Shown: positions 23,043-34,366, counted from the stretch's first letter. The stretch is 64,000 nucleotides of DNA from Lytechinus pictus (GCF_037042905.1 NC_087258.1:9836501-9900500); one strand, 5' to 3'. Program-made: numbers and translations. Notes: generated by a model not told the origin, from the sequence alone.

Positions 23043-25334
23043 AAAAAAAAAATTGTGAATCAATAAAAAGTGATCAATAGAAAAGATGGAGGCCCGGGCC
23101 CTGTTTTACAAAGAACTGTGATTGACGTGGTCATGACAAGAGAAAGTAAGCAGCAACACCATAGAGAATCTAAAAGAATCGAAAATGATCTCAAACTCAG
23201 TGTTATCTTATAATGGCAATTCCCCATGGAAGCATCATTATTTTCACTTATCAGCATGCTCCTTTATTATTTTATAAACAAAAGTGCATACATGTAGATT
23301 CTTAATAAAGAGTTTTGATATTCATGGCTGTCCATAGTTGAGACTGAATAGATCAATCACAGCTTTTTGTAAGACTTGGCCAATATGAGAGAGAAAAATT
23401 TATGCAAAATGCAATAAGAAGTGTGATATGCTTTGTTTTATTTACCTGTGCCAATCATTTGTGATGTCTAATGCAAAAGTATAAAATATATGGAGTGGAT
23501 TGAAGTACCTATATTTTTAATTTATAAAAAAAGGCTTTTAATAATCATGTGATACTTTATCTCTAAGAATGGTAGAAAGTGGAATTAACCAGTTTTTAGA
23601 ATTGTGTTCAATTATTATGAAGTGTGATATTGTATGCTAGAACTATTATGGGAATTTTTTCCCCCAGGAGTTGCTTCTGTTACAATCTAACATGGCGATG
23701 ATTCGTTAGATTTCTGTGATTTTTTCTTTCACATGCGAACTAAAGTTTGAGATAAAGTGGCCTTTCCTCCGTCCATTTTCCTTAATCAAGGCCACTTGAG
23801 ATTTCAAAATATACTTTTTTAAAAAGTAAAAATACTTTGATTTAAGTTTAACTTTAATAGCAACCGTCACTGATTTTATTATTGTATAAATTATCAATTT
23901 TTTGATGATTTAAAACAGCCACTTACAGTCCTTTAAAAAAAATAGGATTCACAGAAAAGTCTGGTTGGACTATTGCTGGACTTTTTGATTACAAATTTTC
24001 TTAATGAAAATAAATTACAAATTTATTTCTCTTTTGTTTTTGTTATGATCTTTATAAATCTTAAATTGTTTTAATGTGTTTACTTTTATTTAATTGATTC
24101 ATCATACATTATAGATGAAAAGAAAGTCTGGCTCCTTGTATAATGGCTATGCACAATAGTTCCAATGTTATTTTCAACTTTTTTATGTTTTTAATTTATT
24201 CCAACCAAATCAACCAAAGCAGATAAGAGAATGCTGATTAATGTCCGTCCATTTATCTTTCATCGGGTCTTTCACTTTTTCTGGGAGTAAGAAATTTCAA
24301 AGTCAAAGTTAAAAGTATGTTTAACCTAACTTTTGGGACCAATTACTCCGTCTTTGAAATCATGTCATCCAAATAAAATGTCTTTCAAAGTTTATAAGTC
24401 ATGTAAGTTCAAATATATATTATGAATAGAAATAAATATAAGTGTATATTTAAATCCATATCAACCCAAGTTTCCTTTCTTGTGTTATTAATGACTCAAA
24501 TGCATATACTGTATCTCCCCTTTTCCCTTCCCACTCACCATTATTTCTTCCCATCTCTTTCCATGAATAATTCTCCACCCCTTCCTTCCCGTTTGCATGC
24601 ATGCACTCGTTTTCCTCTTCGTCTGCAGAGAGAAACTTTTTCCATGTTCTGATGGATCTGCTCAAACATTGTTACTTCAAATGTTTCCAGAAACTTTTAG
24701 TGCACGCGTACAGACGAGCATATATATATTTTTGTTTATACTTCCCGCCGTCAACAATGGTGTTACAATATTCATCATTTGGATAAGAAGACTGAGAAAG
24801 AAAACTTGAGGTTGGGTTTAATAGGAAGAAGTCAGTCTGCTGTGCATGCCCTTTTTTTGAGTTAAGTGGTAAGGCAAGTTTTACAAGTGCTAGTCTGTGA
24901 AGACCCACTTGTCAATCAAAGTTTCAATCAGGGTCTTTGCCTGCAGGCTAGGAAGAAGTGGTTCGCAAAGCTAAAACAGGCAAACAGGTAATGTTTGAAC
25001 GGGCATGTGCAGATAGAGGAGGAATAATGGTCATAGTTTAAGAAGGGCCTTTGAGTTAGAAGTGGGTGGTTGATGAGGGGGAGATGGCTAAAGTAGACAT
25101 GGCAATAGTAAGCTGAAAGAGGGTTTGGTTGCGGATGAAGGATGCACTGAATTGTGCAAAGTGGATTGACGGTTACCGTATATGATTGAGAGAGGTGAAT
25201 ACAGCCGTCCCTGATTCATGGCCTGGTCAAATCCGGATTTCAAACTTTGAAGTTAAAATTCTGATTTAATCATTTGCCTAAAAAGACAAATAACTTACAT
25301 AATCAGTAAATCTTTATTGTAAATAATTGATAAA
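23043..25334. other. intergenic DNA, nothing identified
   Basis: AT-rich; the short open frames on both strands lack splice context or motifs. No RNA genes or long repeats recognised. Confidence 0.5.
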
Positions 25335-25625
25335 ATGCAGTTTCACCACCTCCATGGCCATCATCACCATCAGCACTACCATCACCACCACCACCATCCT
25401 CAACAGATAGATGGTGTCATCACCATCATCATCACTACCACAACCACCATCACAACCACCACTACCACCATCATCACCACGACTATATCATCTTCATAAT
25501 CATCAGCATCATCATCATCATCGGCATCACCACTATCATAATCGTCATCATCATCATCACCCTCAACATCACCATCACCACCATCACCACCATCATCATC
25601 ATCATCCTCCTCCTCCTCCTCCTCT
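25335..25625. repeat. (CAT/CAC)n microsatellite
   Basis: An interrupted trinucleotide tract of CAT and CAC with a few CAA/CAG units, ending in a CTC(CTT) run. One frame reads as poly-His, which I regard as a composition artefact. Confidence 0.95.
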
Positions 25626-27059
25626 TAATCTTATGGTTATTATCAACATCACTTCTTACAGTAAAGGCTCAAATTATACACAATAAGAAGCATTGTACAA
25701 CTAATATAAGAGTAAACATTGTATATAGTGTTTACAAAAATATAATCTTTACATGCATTTCATAAGTAACAATAAAAAGATGTAAATCAAAATTATTCTC
25801 ATTACTTTACAAAAATATGAAATATTTGGCAAAACACAAAATCATAAAAAACATACTGTGGAGGAATGACCAAGAGAACATTCAAGCAAGCATATTTGAC
25901 TTAGCGCTAATGGAAGTTTTATTTTAATAGGTAACTTTATATGCAGTTGTTGAAAAATACGACCTCTACTAATAATTCATTCAAATCAGTAGATACAGGT
26001 TGTATTAAGGGTCTACTGTCAGTTGCTATGCTAGTATATTGGGCAAGATTCTTGAAATAATTTTTTTTTTTTTACATAATCATGACAAAGCAATCACACA
26101 CTCTATTAATGCTCTTAGTTTAAGTACATGAAATCAAAACATTTACAATCATGATGTTAACAATTTTGGAATGGCAATGCATATGGCTGCATCATATTTT
26201 CAATAAATTCAAACATTACATTTTCCTCAAGATTTCCCAACTAAGCAAATTTTTTTACAGTCTTTCTTTTATGATACGAGTAGGAGATCATTTGGAATTA
26301 TCAAGATCACTTACATCATAATAAAAATTATTTTGTTTTCTTCAAAAAATATGTCACATTCTTCATAAAAATTCTAATAAAAGCTAAATTGCATATTAGT
26401 AACCATCTTCTCTTCAATGTTTGATTTCTTCCTCACTTCTTATGGCAGACAGTCTGGCTAAAGTAAAGCACACAATGTCTGCAGACTCTTTAAGCTTTAG
26501 TACAAAATAAACAACTTGCACGGGTATTGATTATCTAAGTGTCTGTAAGCACTAAAAACATCTTACACATTTGTTCATTTTGAATAGTATGTGTATATAT
26601 ATTTGTATACAAGTGGATTAGGATGGAATATAAAACTAAACAAATGGCCATTAGGGCGAAGTCGTCATTAGGACGAAATATACACTTCGCCCTAATGGTT
26701 CCCGTCCTTGTGTAGTGGCTATTATTTGGATCATGAAAAATGCTTTCCCACCAGTGGTAAACAAAGCTTTTTGACTGTAAGTTCAGTTTGACAATTATAT
26801 GTTCATACCTTTGGAGTAATTTTAGTTTGAATATATGAGGGTTCATATCAGCCATACTAAAAATATGGTCATTGGGGCTAAGTGGGTTTTTTGCCTTTTT
26901 TGGTCCTTTATCAAGATTATATCTTCATTATCTCTCAGAATACTAAATTGAAGTATCAATGTGGATCCATCAATTGAAATCTTAGAAAGCATAATTTGCA
27001 TTTTCAATTAATTTTACTAAGTACTGAAAAAAAGATGCTTGATTTTTCTTCTTGGCTGG
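25626..27059. other. intergenic DNA with one small perfect hairpin
   Basis: No genes recognised. At 26648-26661 and 26685-26698, CCATTAGGGCGAAG and its exact reverse complement form a 14-bp stem with a 23-base loop. This is probably the end of a short foldback repeat. The rest is AT-rich. Confidence 0.55.
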
Positions 27060-27198
27060 TGCCGGTGCTTGAGGGTCAGCGCGCGCGCCGCACGTTGGAG
27101 AAAAATCTGCGAGCTCGCGCTCCGCGGATCCGATAAATCAATGATGTATCGAGCGAGTAATTCTTGAGCTGCGTGGAGGAAAACCACTAAAGGAACAG
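27060..27198 (+). promoter_or_regulatory. CpG-rich candidate promoter and first exon
   Basis: A sharp CpG-rich patch (GCGCGCGCCGCACG, then GAGCTCGCGCTCCGCGG) in otherwise AT-rich DNA, ending at a good splice donor AACAG|GTAAAT (27198/27199). It looks like a 5' UTR exon of a plus-strand gene, but no matching coding exon is found before the array at 29.8 kb. On the minus strand a second donor-like site (ACG|GTAAGT, 27448/27447) suggests the promoter could be bidirectional. Confidence 0.4.
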
Positions 27199-27724
27199 GT
27201 AAATTTCAGATTATTGGAATCTCAATTATCAATTGATCTGGACTGCTAACAATGAGTTAGTTAGATCTAACGTGTTCCGTATTCTAAACTCTGGTAATGA
27301 ATCCTAATGTGTAAATCTTGTAAAGTATGTGTCGGTGCAAACCCAGTCTAAACACCCGACTTATTTAGAGTATACCGGTACGCTACTCGTTTTTACTACT
27401 ACTAACGATATACTAGACCGCGCCTAGGCCAGGGGCAGGGCACTTACCGTGAATTGTAATGTCGGGCCTTAGACCTAGACAGTTTCCCCCCAAATGGCAA
27501 GAAACTGCTTAAATATTATAACCTCACATCGTTTGGCTTGCATAAAAAAGATACATGTATTAGATCCTGTAATACATTTTCATGCATGATTCCCGGTGAA
27601 TATCAGTGTAAATACTCGTTTACCGTATGACTATGAACCCACTGCAGTGTTGTACTGTCTTGTAGTGCCTTGTCCTTGATACTTGGCCTTACGGCACCTT
27701 AAGGGCTTAAGGCCTGTTACGACC

Positions 27725-27860
27725 GATAATGTCGCAGCGACACATAATGTCGCAATTGCGACATTATGCGTTGACTGTGAAATTATGCGTTGGATGATTG
27801 TGGCATAATGTCACAGTCAATGCATAACGTCGCAAGTCTTAACGCATAATGTTGCAGCGG
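27725..27860. repeat. cluster of ATAATGTCGC palindromic motifs
   Basis: The motif ATAATGTCGCA or its complement TGCGACATTAT occurs at least six times in 130 bp in both orientations, with variants GCGTTGACTGTGA and TCACAGTCAATGC also inverted. The block can fold into several alternative hairpins. Function and origin unknown. Confidence 0.75.
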
Positions 27861-28283
27861 CATTTTTTTCAGGAATTGAGTTGCAGATAAGATATAAGAT
27901 ATGTTTTCACTCAGTAATTCATTCAAGCTCTGTCATCTGAAAGTTTTTGAAAGTGTGTTTGGTGGTACAGGCATGAATGCAGGGGGGGGGGGGCAGTATT
28001 GAATTCATTATGATGAAGAGTGGTCACTTTTTAAAAATTTCATATTTTATCGTTGTTCGTGACATGTGCGATTATTTTTTTCTTCTCTGCCCTTTTTTCG
28101 GGAATACTTGATGTGTGTGTGTAAATGCTTACAGGATGTTGTCTCTGTAATTCAACGATATGTTTTGACTAGGAAGGAAAAGATTTTTTTTTTCAAGATA
28201 AATTTCACACATTTTTAGAAGGATCATTCTTTTCAGCTTCTGAGAGGTCAAATTTAATTCTTCGCCTTTTCCTGAGTAATTAG

Positions 28284-28428
28284 GCCAAATTAACGCCTGT
28301 TGCAATGGTTAAGTATGGTATTTTATTCATGAGTCCTCTGTTTTGAATTACTGAGTCCATTGTTCAAAACAGTGGACTCCTGAATAACATAGCGTACTCA
28401 ACCATGGCAACAGGCGTCAATTTAGCAT
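28284..28428. repeat. 145-bp near-palindrome (small foldback element)
   Basis: AAATTAACGCCTGTTGC on the left is mirrored by GGCAACAGGCGTCAATTT on the right. Inner segments ATTCATGAGTCC and CTGTTTTGAA are mirrored too. Single-unit hairpin with no coding capacity. Confidence 0.75.
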
Positions 28429-28914
28429 ACCGTCACAAAAGCACTCATAAGCATTGGACATTTTTGAACATATGCAGTATTTAAGCCTAATTTGTACATG
28501 AAATCTGCCTAAACCATGGGTTCAACCGATGGTTTTCAAAACCACCTTTCGGGCCATAGAGGCTGGTGTGCTACTGGGACCCCAACATTTTTTTACTGAA
28601 TTTTCAAGCCAGCCAGACTAATGCTTATCCTTTTCAAGGAAAGCATCAATAAAATAACATGAAAATGATATCACAATTCACATCGGAAATATGACAAGAA
28701 AGGTGAAGTAAACGTTTAAAAATGGAAAAGGGTTTGAGAGCGTAAAGGAATACCAAGATAGTATTTTGGTTGAACTGGGCCAACATTGTAGTGAGATTGG
28801 TGCACAAAACAATTTACATTGTAACTTAGTTACTTTTTGGATATTGATGATAGTACTAGTGCTCAACACATATACTTCTACAAATAAATTTGAATGTGCA
28901 ATCAACGATCCACG
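28429..28914. other. intergenic DNA, nothing identified
   Basis: AT-rich, no motifs or exons recognised. Confidence 0.5.
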
Positions 28915-29330
28915 CTAAAAGGTACAAGGAAGATAAAGCTCAATGAATTTATGAAAGAAGTGTTTGTTGTTAAGGAACGAAGTAGGGCTAGTACTAGTAA
29001 ATACTAGTAAGTACTGAGGGCTAGTACTACTAAGACAAAAGAAAAGACAAGTTGTAGGGATTGTACTTGTGAGCGTAAAGACAGCGATCGGCAGAATGTA
29101 AATAATTCTCGCCTGCGACCAATATGGTCTGCCCCCCCAAAAGAAGCTAGAGATTAGAAAGCAAATGAAAGTAATTTGGAAAAAGTATGAAAAGTTGGAG
29201 ATAAAACTAGATTCATGCAGGAAATGATTGGCGGAGAAGCTTGTAGAATTAAGAAATGTTAAAAAAAAAAGAGTTGAGGAAAGGAGTATCATGAGAAGAA
29301 AGAAAGGCAATGGTTATTCGAAAGGGTAAG
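28915..29330 (+). pseudogene. divergent outlier of the array, ending in a splice donor
   Basis: The stretch GCTAGTACTACTAAG plus AAGACAAGTTGT matches the V-C boundary of the array units (GCCAGTACTACTAAGG ... GACAAGTTGT), then diverges. Downstream, one frame reads a charged coiled-coil-like peptide (KKLEIRKQMKVIWKKYEKLE, then LAEKLVELRNVKKKRVEER) with one stop, ending at TCGAAAGG|GTAAGT near 29325. It may be an older relative of the array gene. Weak evidence. Confidence 0.35.
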
Positions 29331-29847
29331 TAATTACAATTAAATAGCAGTAAAATAAGTGTAGGCTATCTGGAAAATCAAACGATAGCCTCAGCGATAG
29401 CTGCGGGAGCTCTATGCCCTTACCTTATACACGCATGTCAATGCATGTCTTGTACTGAACAAAAATGGCATACTTTTGAATGCAAGGTCCACTTTGAAAG
29501 CTCAGAAAATTGTGATATGATCACTTTAAAAAATAAAAATGATATGGTTTGAAAGGGAATCAAATTTCCTATTATTTGCTTGTAATCTGAAATAAAGAAA
29601 ATAATAACGATAGCACAGCAAGTGAGAGCACTACTAACTTTCCGGGTGAGCTGATTTCGATGGTGCACTCAGTTTTTGGCTATCACACAAAATTTAATGT
29701 ACAATGCAAATTCAATTTAAAAATACCCTTGTACAGATTAGCGAAATCTATAGGTGTGGCCTACGAGTCTATTTTCTTGACAATGAAGCCATAAGTAGGG
29801 CGCGTAATTCCCAAATTAATTTGCATCATATCTCGGAGGGCAAATCA
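29331..29847. other. left border of the array
   Basis: No feature recognised apart from short open frames. The array begins abruptly at ATATTTCTCAGTTATAATG near 29848, a sequence that recurs at 34372, 36530, 38686 and 56348. Confidence 0.5.
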
Positions 29848-30120
29848 TATTTCTCAGTTATAATGTATTCCAGGGAAGCTGGCTGATTGTCAAGTAAGCA
29901 AGTTTCAGGAATCATCCTTTTATACGTCCCGTGATAGATAGGGTTGGAATTGATTGTGACGTCAAAGTGGTATTGACCCTTGGTCGGCAGACTATGAGTG
30001 ACGCACATACATTGTGACGTCATAGTGGTTCGCGCTTGGGCGGGACATTTTTGACCAATCAGGAGACAGGATTTTGGGGTATAAATAGGGGGCGGGAGTC
30101 ACTTGTTCCAGACGGAAGAG
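29848..30120 (+). promoter_or_regulatory. array promoter copy P1 (CRE x2, CCAAT, TATA)
   Basis: Two consensus CRE/ATF sites TGACGTCA (29957-29964 and 30015-30022), a CCAAT box CCAATCAG (30055-30062) and a TATA box TATAAATA (30080-30087) lie in the order and spacing of a classical RNA polymerase II core promoter. The downstream AGACGG resembles a DPE. In this copy the promoter is joined directly to module M1: the 5' exon seen in P2 and P3 is deleted at a short GAAG/AGAG match. Confidence 0.75.
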
Positions 30121-30125
30121 AGAAA

Positions 30126-30480
30126 ATGGGGTGGGAGAGCCTCGCAAACAGAGCTGTGATCAAATTATTCTTGTGGGGAAGGAAACAAGATTTGACTACT
30201 GCACAGTTTAAAATACTATTAGAGGGTTTTTTATGTTGACACGACCGTCGTCTCCAACCAATCATTGTTTAAAACATTAGGAATTTGTTTGATAATGTAC
30301 GAAGGGACAAGAAAGGTTTAAAAAACATGAAGGTATAATGAAAGATATGTTTGTGTTTGTGAGAAAAGTAATTAAAAAGGAAACAGAAAAAAAATATGTA
30401 AGAATATAATTCAGGAAGAATGTTTCAAGTGTGTGCTGTCAGTGGAGACAAAGCTCTGTTCATTCTCGACAGAGAAGGGG
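30126..30480 (+). pseudogene. module M1 copy 1 plus the start of K
   Basis: A 37-codon open frame (30126-30239) begins MGWESLANRAVIKLFLWGRK and contains QDLTTAQFKILLEGF. It is followed by broken coding sequence RRDKKGLKN and KKYVRI, which leads into K. Function unknown; the helical LTTAQFKILLEGF patch is the most conserved part among the three M1 copies. Confidence 0.55.
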
Positions 30481-31268
30481 ATTGAAAGTGGATGCATTAG
30501 TTATGCAGAAAGTCGTTCTGAGGATGAAGGGAAAAAATTGATGAATGCAGTGTGAGGCTTGTCAAGGCTTGTGCAAAAAATAGAAATACAAAGAAGAGGA
30601 ATGAGAGAAAAGTTGAATATGTTGAATGGTAGAAAATAAACTATCATAGAATTGAATGAAGAATTGCGTGAAAAAAAGAAAGCAATCACTGATCTTGAGA
30701 AGAAAATATTCCTGCTAAAAAAATGTGAGAAAAGACAATGAGTTACAAAGACATAGGCAACAGAACCAAAGTTTTTGGAAAGGGAGTCAGTCGAAAATGA
30801 ATAACGTTACTTTTGTGGGTTACACTTTATAGTAGGGCTAGCAGATCACGCGGGACAAAGAAAGACGGGAAATGGCGAAGCAGATTTCAAAAGAGATTGA
30901 AGAAGAAAAGAAGAGGCGTGAAGCGGAAATAAGTGTGAACGCAACCACATCAGATTCGGAGAGCAAAGGCAATAGTGGGGGAGATGTAGAGAGCGATGAA
31001 GTGGAAAGCAAGAACAAATAGCAAAAAAGAGAAGAGGAGGCTGAGGAGCAAAAGGTGCCATCCCTCAGAATGCTAGTGCGCCACCCATCTACTGAAGACC
31101 AATTTGGGGTGACATGTATCGTCAAGAAGCCCATCCTGGGAATCACAATGCTGAAATGCGTATCCATTACCACGGAGACTTTTATAAATGTTCGGGGACA
31201 AAGCGTGCTGCATGAAAAGAGATCAGCAAGTTCTACCCGCACGACGAGATGTCTGATTCTGAATAATT
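30481..31268 (+). pseudogene. unit 1: K(partial)-C-A, broken
   Basis: This is the only copy in which the K coiled coil (DECSVRLVKACAKNRNTKK) runs directly into the C coiled coil (TIIELNEELREKKKAITDLE). It may therefore preserve an arrangement the other copies have lost. The A module starts at ATG 30872 but has a stop (TAG 31019-31021) after 49 codons and an indel near its C-terminus. Confidence 0.7.
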
Positions 31269-31289
31269 AAAAAATAATACGTTGTATTC

Positions 31290-32215
31290 ACTTGAAAAGT
31301 GGATGCATTAATTATGCAGACAGTCATTCTGAGGATGAAGAAAAAATTAAATGGAAAAAAAAGAAAAAAAGAAAGATGAATGCAGTGTGAGAATGTTCAA
31401 GGCATATGCCAAAACTAGAAACACAAAGACGAGGAATGAGAGAATGATGAATATGTTGAATGTTAGAAAAGAAAAGAAAAAGAAAATTGTTTAGTCGTGG
31501 GGGCAAAAGTAGGGTAGGAGGTACAGCTGAAAAATGCTTGATACAATGAAGACAGTTATAGAGGATGTGTGTTCAGCTATTGGTGATGGTAGTAAAGTAA
31601 ATAATGTAGTTAAAAGATTAAAATACAATCAGTGATAGACATATTGTGCAGAAAAAATTAAATGAACTTGCCAACAGTTGTGAGAGAATGGGTATATTTA
31701 ACGGATTTGGAAAGGGAGTCACTGTCCAAAATGAATAATGTTACTTTAGTGGGTTACACTTTATAGTAGGGCTAGCAGATCATGTGGGACAAAGAAAGAC
31801 GGGAAATGGCGAGCGAGGCGGATTTCAAAAGAGATTAAAGAAGAAAAGAAGAGGCGTGAAGCGGAAATTAGTGTGAACGCAACCACATCAGATTCAGAGA
31901 GGGAAGGCAATAGTGGGGGAGATGTAGAGAGCGATGAAGTAGAAAGCAAGAACGAAGATAGCAGCGAAAGTGAAGAGGAGGCTGAGGAGCAAAAGGTGCC
32001 ATCCCTCAGGATGCTAGTGCGCCACCCATCTACTGAAAACCAATTTGAGGTGACATGTTTTGTCAAGAAGCCCAGCCTGGGAAACACAATGCTGAAATGC
32101 GTATCCATTACCCAGAGACTTTTATAAATGTTCGGGGACAAAGCGTGCTGCACAAAAGAAAGATCAGCAAGTTCTACCCGCACGACGAGATGTCTGATTC
32201 TGAATAATTCAAAAA
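31290..32215 (+). pseudogene. unit 2: K-A, broken; twin of 46276-46835
   Basis: K has frameshifts and lacks about 30 bp between two CTT repeats (GAACTTGCC instead of GAACTTCTGC...GATCTTGCC). A starts at ATG 31806 but a five-base insertion (GGCGAGCGAGGCGG) shifts the frame at once. A two-base loss (ACCCAGAGAC for ACCACGGAGAC) replaces the C-terminus with SITQRLL. From about 31640 onward it is almost identical to sequence 14.6 kb downstream. Confidence 0.75.
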
Positions 32216-32229
32216 TAATATGTTGTATT

Positions 32230-32735
32230 CACTTGAAAAGTGGATGAATTAATTATGCAGACAGTCATTCTGAGGATGAAGAAAAAAATAAATGGAAAAA
32301 TAGAAGAAAAAATAGATGAATGCAGTGTGAGAATGTTCAAGGCATATGCCAAAACTAGAAACACAAAGACAAGGAATGAGAGAATGATGAATATGTTGAA
32401 TGTTAGAAAAGAAAAGAAAAAAGAAAATTGTTTCGTCTTGGGGGCAAGAGCAGGGTAGGAGGTACAGCTGAAAAATGCTCGATACAATGAAGACAGTTAT
32501 AGAGGATGTGTGTTCAGCTATTGGTGATGGTAGTAAAGTAAATAATGTAGTTAAAAAATCAAAAATACAATCAGTGATAGACATATTGTGCAGAAAAAAA
32601 TCAATGAACTTCTGCAAAACTACAGGCGAGAGATCTTGCCAACAGTTGTGAGAGAATGGGTATATTTAACGGATTTGGAAAGGGAGTCACTGTCGAAAAT
32701 GAATAATATTACTATTGTGGGTTACACTTTATAGT
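32230..32735 (+). pseudogene. K module copy between two A modules
   Basis: Contains the LDECSVRMFKAYAKTRN variant, GGKSRVGG-type, DTMKTVIEDVCSAIGDG and REILPTVVREWVYLTDLERE segments split over frames. The MFKAYAKTRN variant marks a subfamily shared with copies at 46.9, 47.9, 61.1 and 62.7 kb. Confidence 0.7.
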
Positions 32736-32773
32736 AGGGCTGTCAGATCACGCGGGACAAAGAAAGACGGGAA

Positions 32774-33172
32774 ATGGCGAAGCGGATTTCAAAAGAGATT
32801 GAAGAAGAAAAGAAGAGGGGTGAAGTGGAAATTAGTGTGAACGCAACCACATCAGATTCAGAGAGCAAAGGCAATAGTGGGGGAGATGTAGAGAGCGATG
32901 AAGTGGAAAGCAAGAACGAAGATAGCAGCGAAAGAGAAGAGGAGGCTGAGGAGCAAAAGGTGCCATCCCTCAGAATGCTAGTGCGCCACCCATCTACTGA
33001 AGACCAAATTGGGGTGACATGTTTTGTCAAGAAGCCCAGCCTGGGAATCACAATGCTGAAATGCGTATCCATTACCACAGAGACTTTTATAAATGTTCGG
33101 GGAAAAAGCGTGCTGCACAAAAGAAAGATCAGCAAGTTTTACCCGCATGACGAGATGTCTGATTCTGAATAA
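32774..33172 (+). CDS. acidic module A, intact copy 3 (132 aa)
   Basis: Uninterrupted ATG to TAA. Residues 1-20 are a charged helix (KRISKEIEEEKKRGEVE). Residues 27-64 are an acidic Ser/Asp/Glu tract. Residues 65-125 look like a compact domain with VPSLRMLVRHPSTEDQ, GVTCFVKKPSLG and KISKFYPH. The tail DEMSDSE has CK2-type phosphoacceptor patterns. I do not recognise the family. An acidic protein of this kind could be nuclear or a cofactor, but there is no direct evidence. It is followed at once by trailer T1. Confidence 0.6.
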   Translation: MAKRISKEIEEEKKRGEVEISVNATTSDSESKGNSGGDVESDEVESKNEDSSEREEEAEEQKVPSLRMLVRHPSTEDQIGVTCFVKKPSLGITMLKCVSITTETFINVRGKSVLHKRKISKFYPHDEMSDSE

Positions 33173-33443
33173 TTCAAAAATAATGTTGTTTTCACTTTTG
33201 ATATTTGTTAATATTTGGACTCTTTATATATGTATATATATTACAGAATAAGAATGTATAATATATTCCTTCGCCGAGAACAGCAAATTTTGAAAGGCGG
33301 GGTAATGTGACGGTCCCCCCCTTTAAAAAAAGAATCTTATTATGAACGATGCTGTTATGAAATGTTATTATTTATTGTATGATGATTATGTAAAGATGTC
33401 ATGTTGAGTCGCCACCCTGTTATTGTGAACTGAAGAATTGGTA
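33173..33443 (+). promoter_or_regulatory. trailer T1 (LTR-like start), interrupted by a foldback element
   Basis: After the A stop come about 120 AT-rich bases, then a purine-rich GAAAGGCGGGGTAA followed by TGTGACGGTCCCCCC. A purine tract followed by TGTGAC is what a polypurine tract and LTR 5' end look like, but no integrase or primer-binding site accompanies it. The trailer continues at 34370 after the insertion. Confidence 0.55.
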
Positions 33444-34366
33444 TAGTAGAGCGGATAAGCCGAACAATTGTGCAAATTATGACTAAAGCATGAAACTTTC
33501 ACAAGTAGTAGTATAAGCCATTACATTTATTTTAAAGATGGGAGGTAAATTTTTTAATGCCATTTTCGGTCGTTGCCATGGCAACGGATAAATTTCTTTA
33601 AAAAACTGTGTATTCCCCTCTTAATGGTAAATAAACATGGTATGGATGACCAAGATAATAATTTTTAGCGTCCAGTTGAATACATACATGTATGAAATTT
33701 AGAGTTTTTCAAGATTACCGAGATCGTTCCAATTCGGTCCGTTGCCATGGTAACAGCTCATTTTCCCCAAGAAACGTACAAATTTTGATTAAAAATCTTT
33801 GTAGAATCTGATTTATCTTTAATTTCCCCTGATTTTACGGTGCTAAACGTCGATATGTTGTTTGCCAAATGTAAAATAACATCTTAGGTCATTGCCATGG
33901 CAACCAAATAACATCTAATTTACGCAAATAACATGGTTGACAGGACAATGGACAGGTGAAAAATATGATAAAAATCAACTTTATTTTATACATGCTTAAT
34001 TTTTGACCAACTCATTCATTGAACAAAAATTACAGTAAATTTACTGCATGAGTTCATTAGAAAGAATAAAATTTATGTTGCCTTGGTAATACTTTTATTG
34101 AATATGAAATATCAATGTTGCAAATGACCCGTTGCCATGGCAACAGCTTATTTTCCCCCAAAATGGTAAGAATATTGATAAAAATGTAGAATATGATCGT
34201 CATTCCATTTCCATTTTGCCATGGCAACGGCCGAAAATGGCATAAAAAAATTTACCTCCCATCTTTAAAATAAATGTTATGGCATATACTAATACTTGTG
34301 AAAGTTTCATGCTTTAGTCATAATTTGCACAATTGTTGTGATTTTTGGAGCTAATCCGCTCTACTA
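33444..34366. mobile_element. 923-bp foldback element carrying five X-box-like palindromes
   Basis: Arms of about 145 bp begin TAGTAGAGCGGAT and end ATCCGCTCTACTA. GTA flanks both sides (33441-33443, 34367-34369), and the array copies near 38681 and 56342 show the empty site GGTATTATATTTCTC, proving a 3-bp target duplication. Inside are five RFX X-box-like 14-mers: GTTGCCATGGCAAC (33572-33585), GTTGCCATGGTAAC (33741), ATTGCCATGGCAAC (33891), GTTGCCATGGCAAC (34131-34144) and TTTGCCATGGCAAC (34215). No coding capacity. Confidence 0.9.

Noticed and set aside
24422-24908. Cluster of short ORFs on both strands
   Set aside because: No splice context, no recognisable motif, AT-rich setting.
25335-25625. 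CRISPR array
   Set aside because: Simple trinucleotide repeat without spacers, in a eukaryotic genome.
25411-25686. Poly-His protein of 91 codons
   Set aside because: It is the translation of a CAT/CAC microsatellite.
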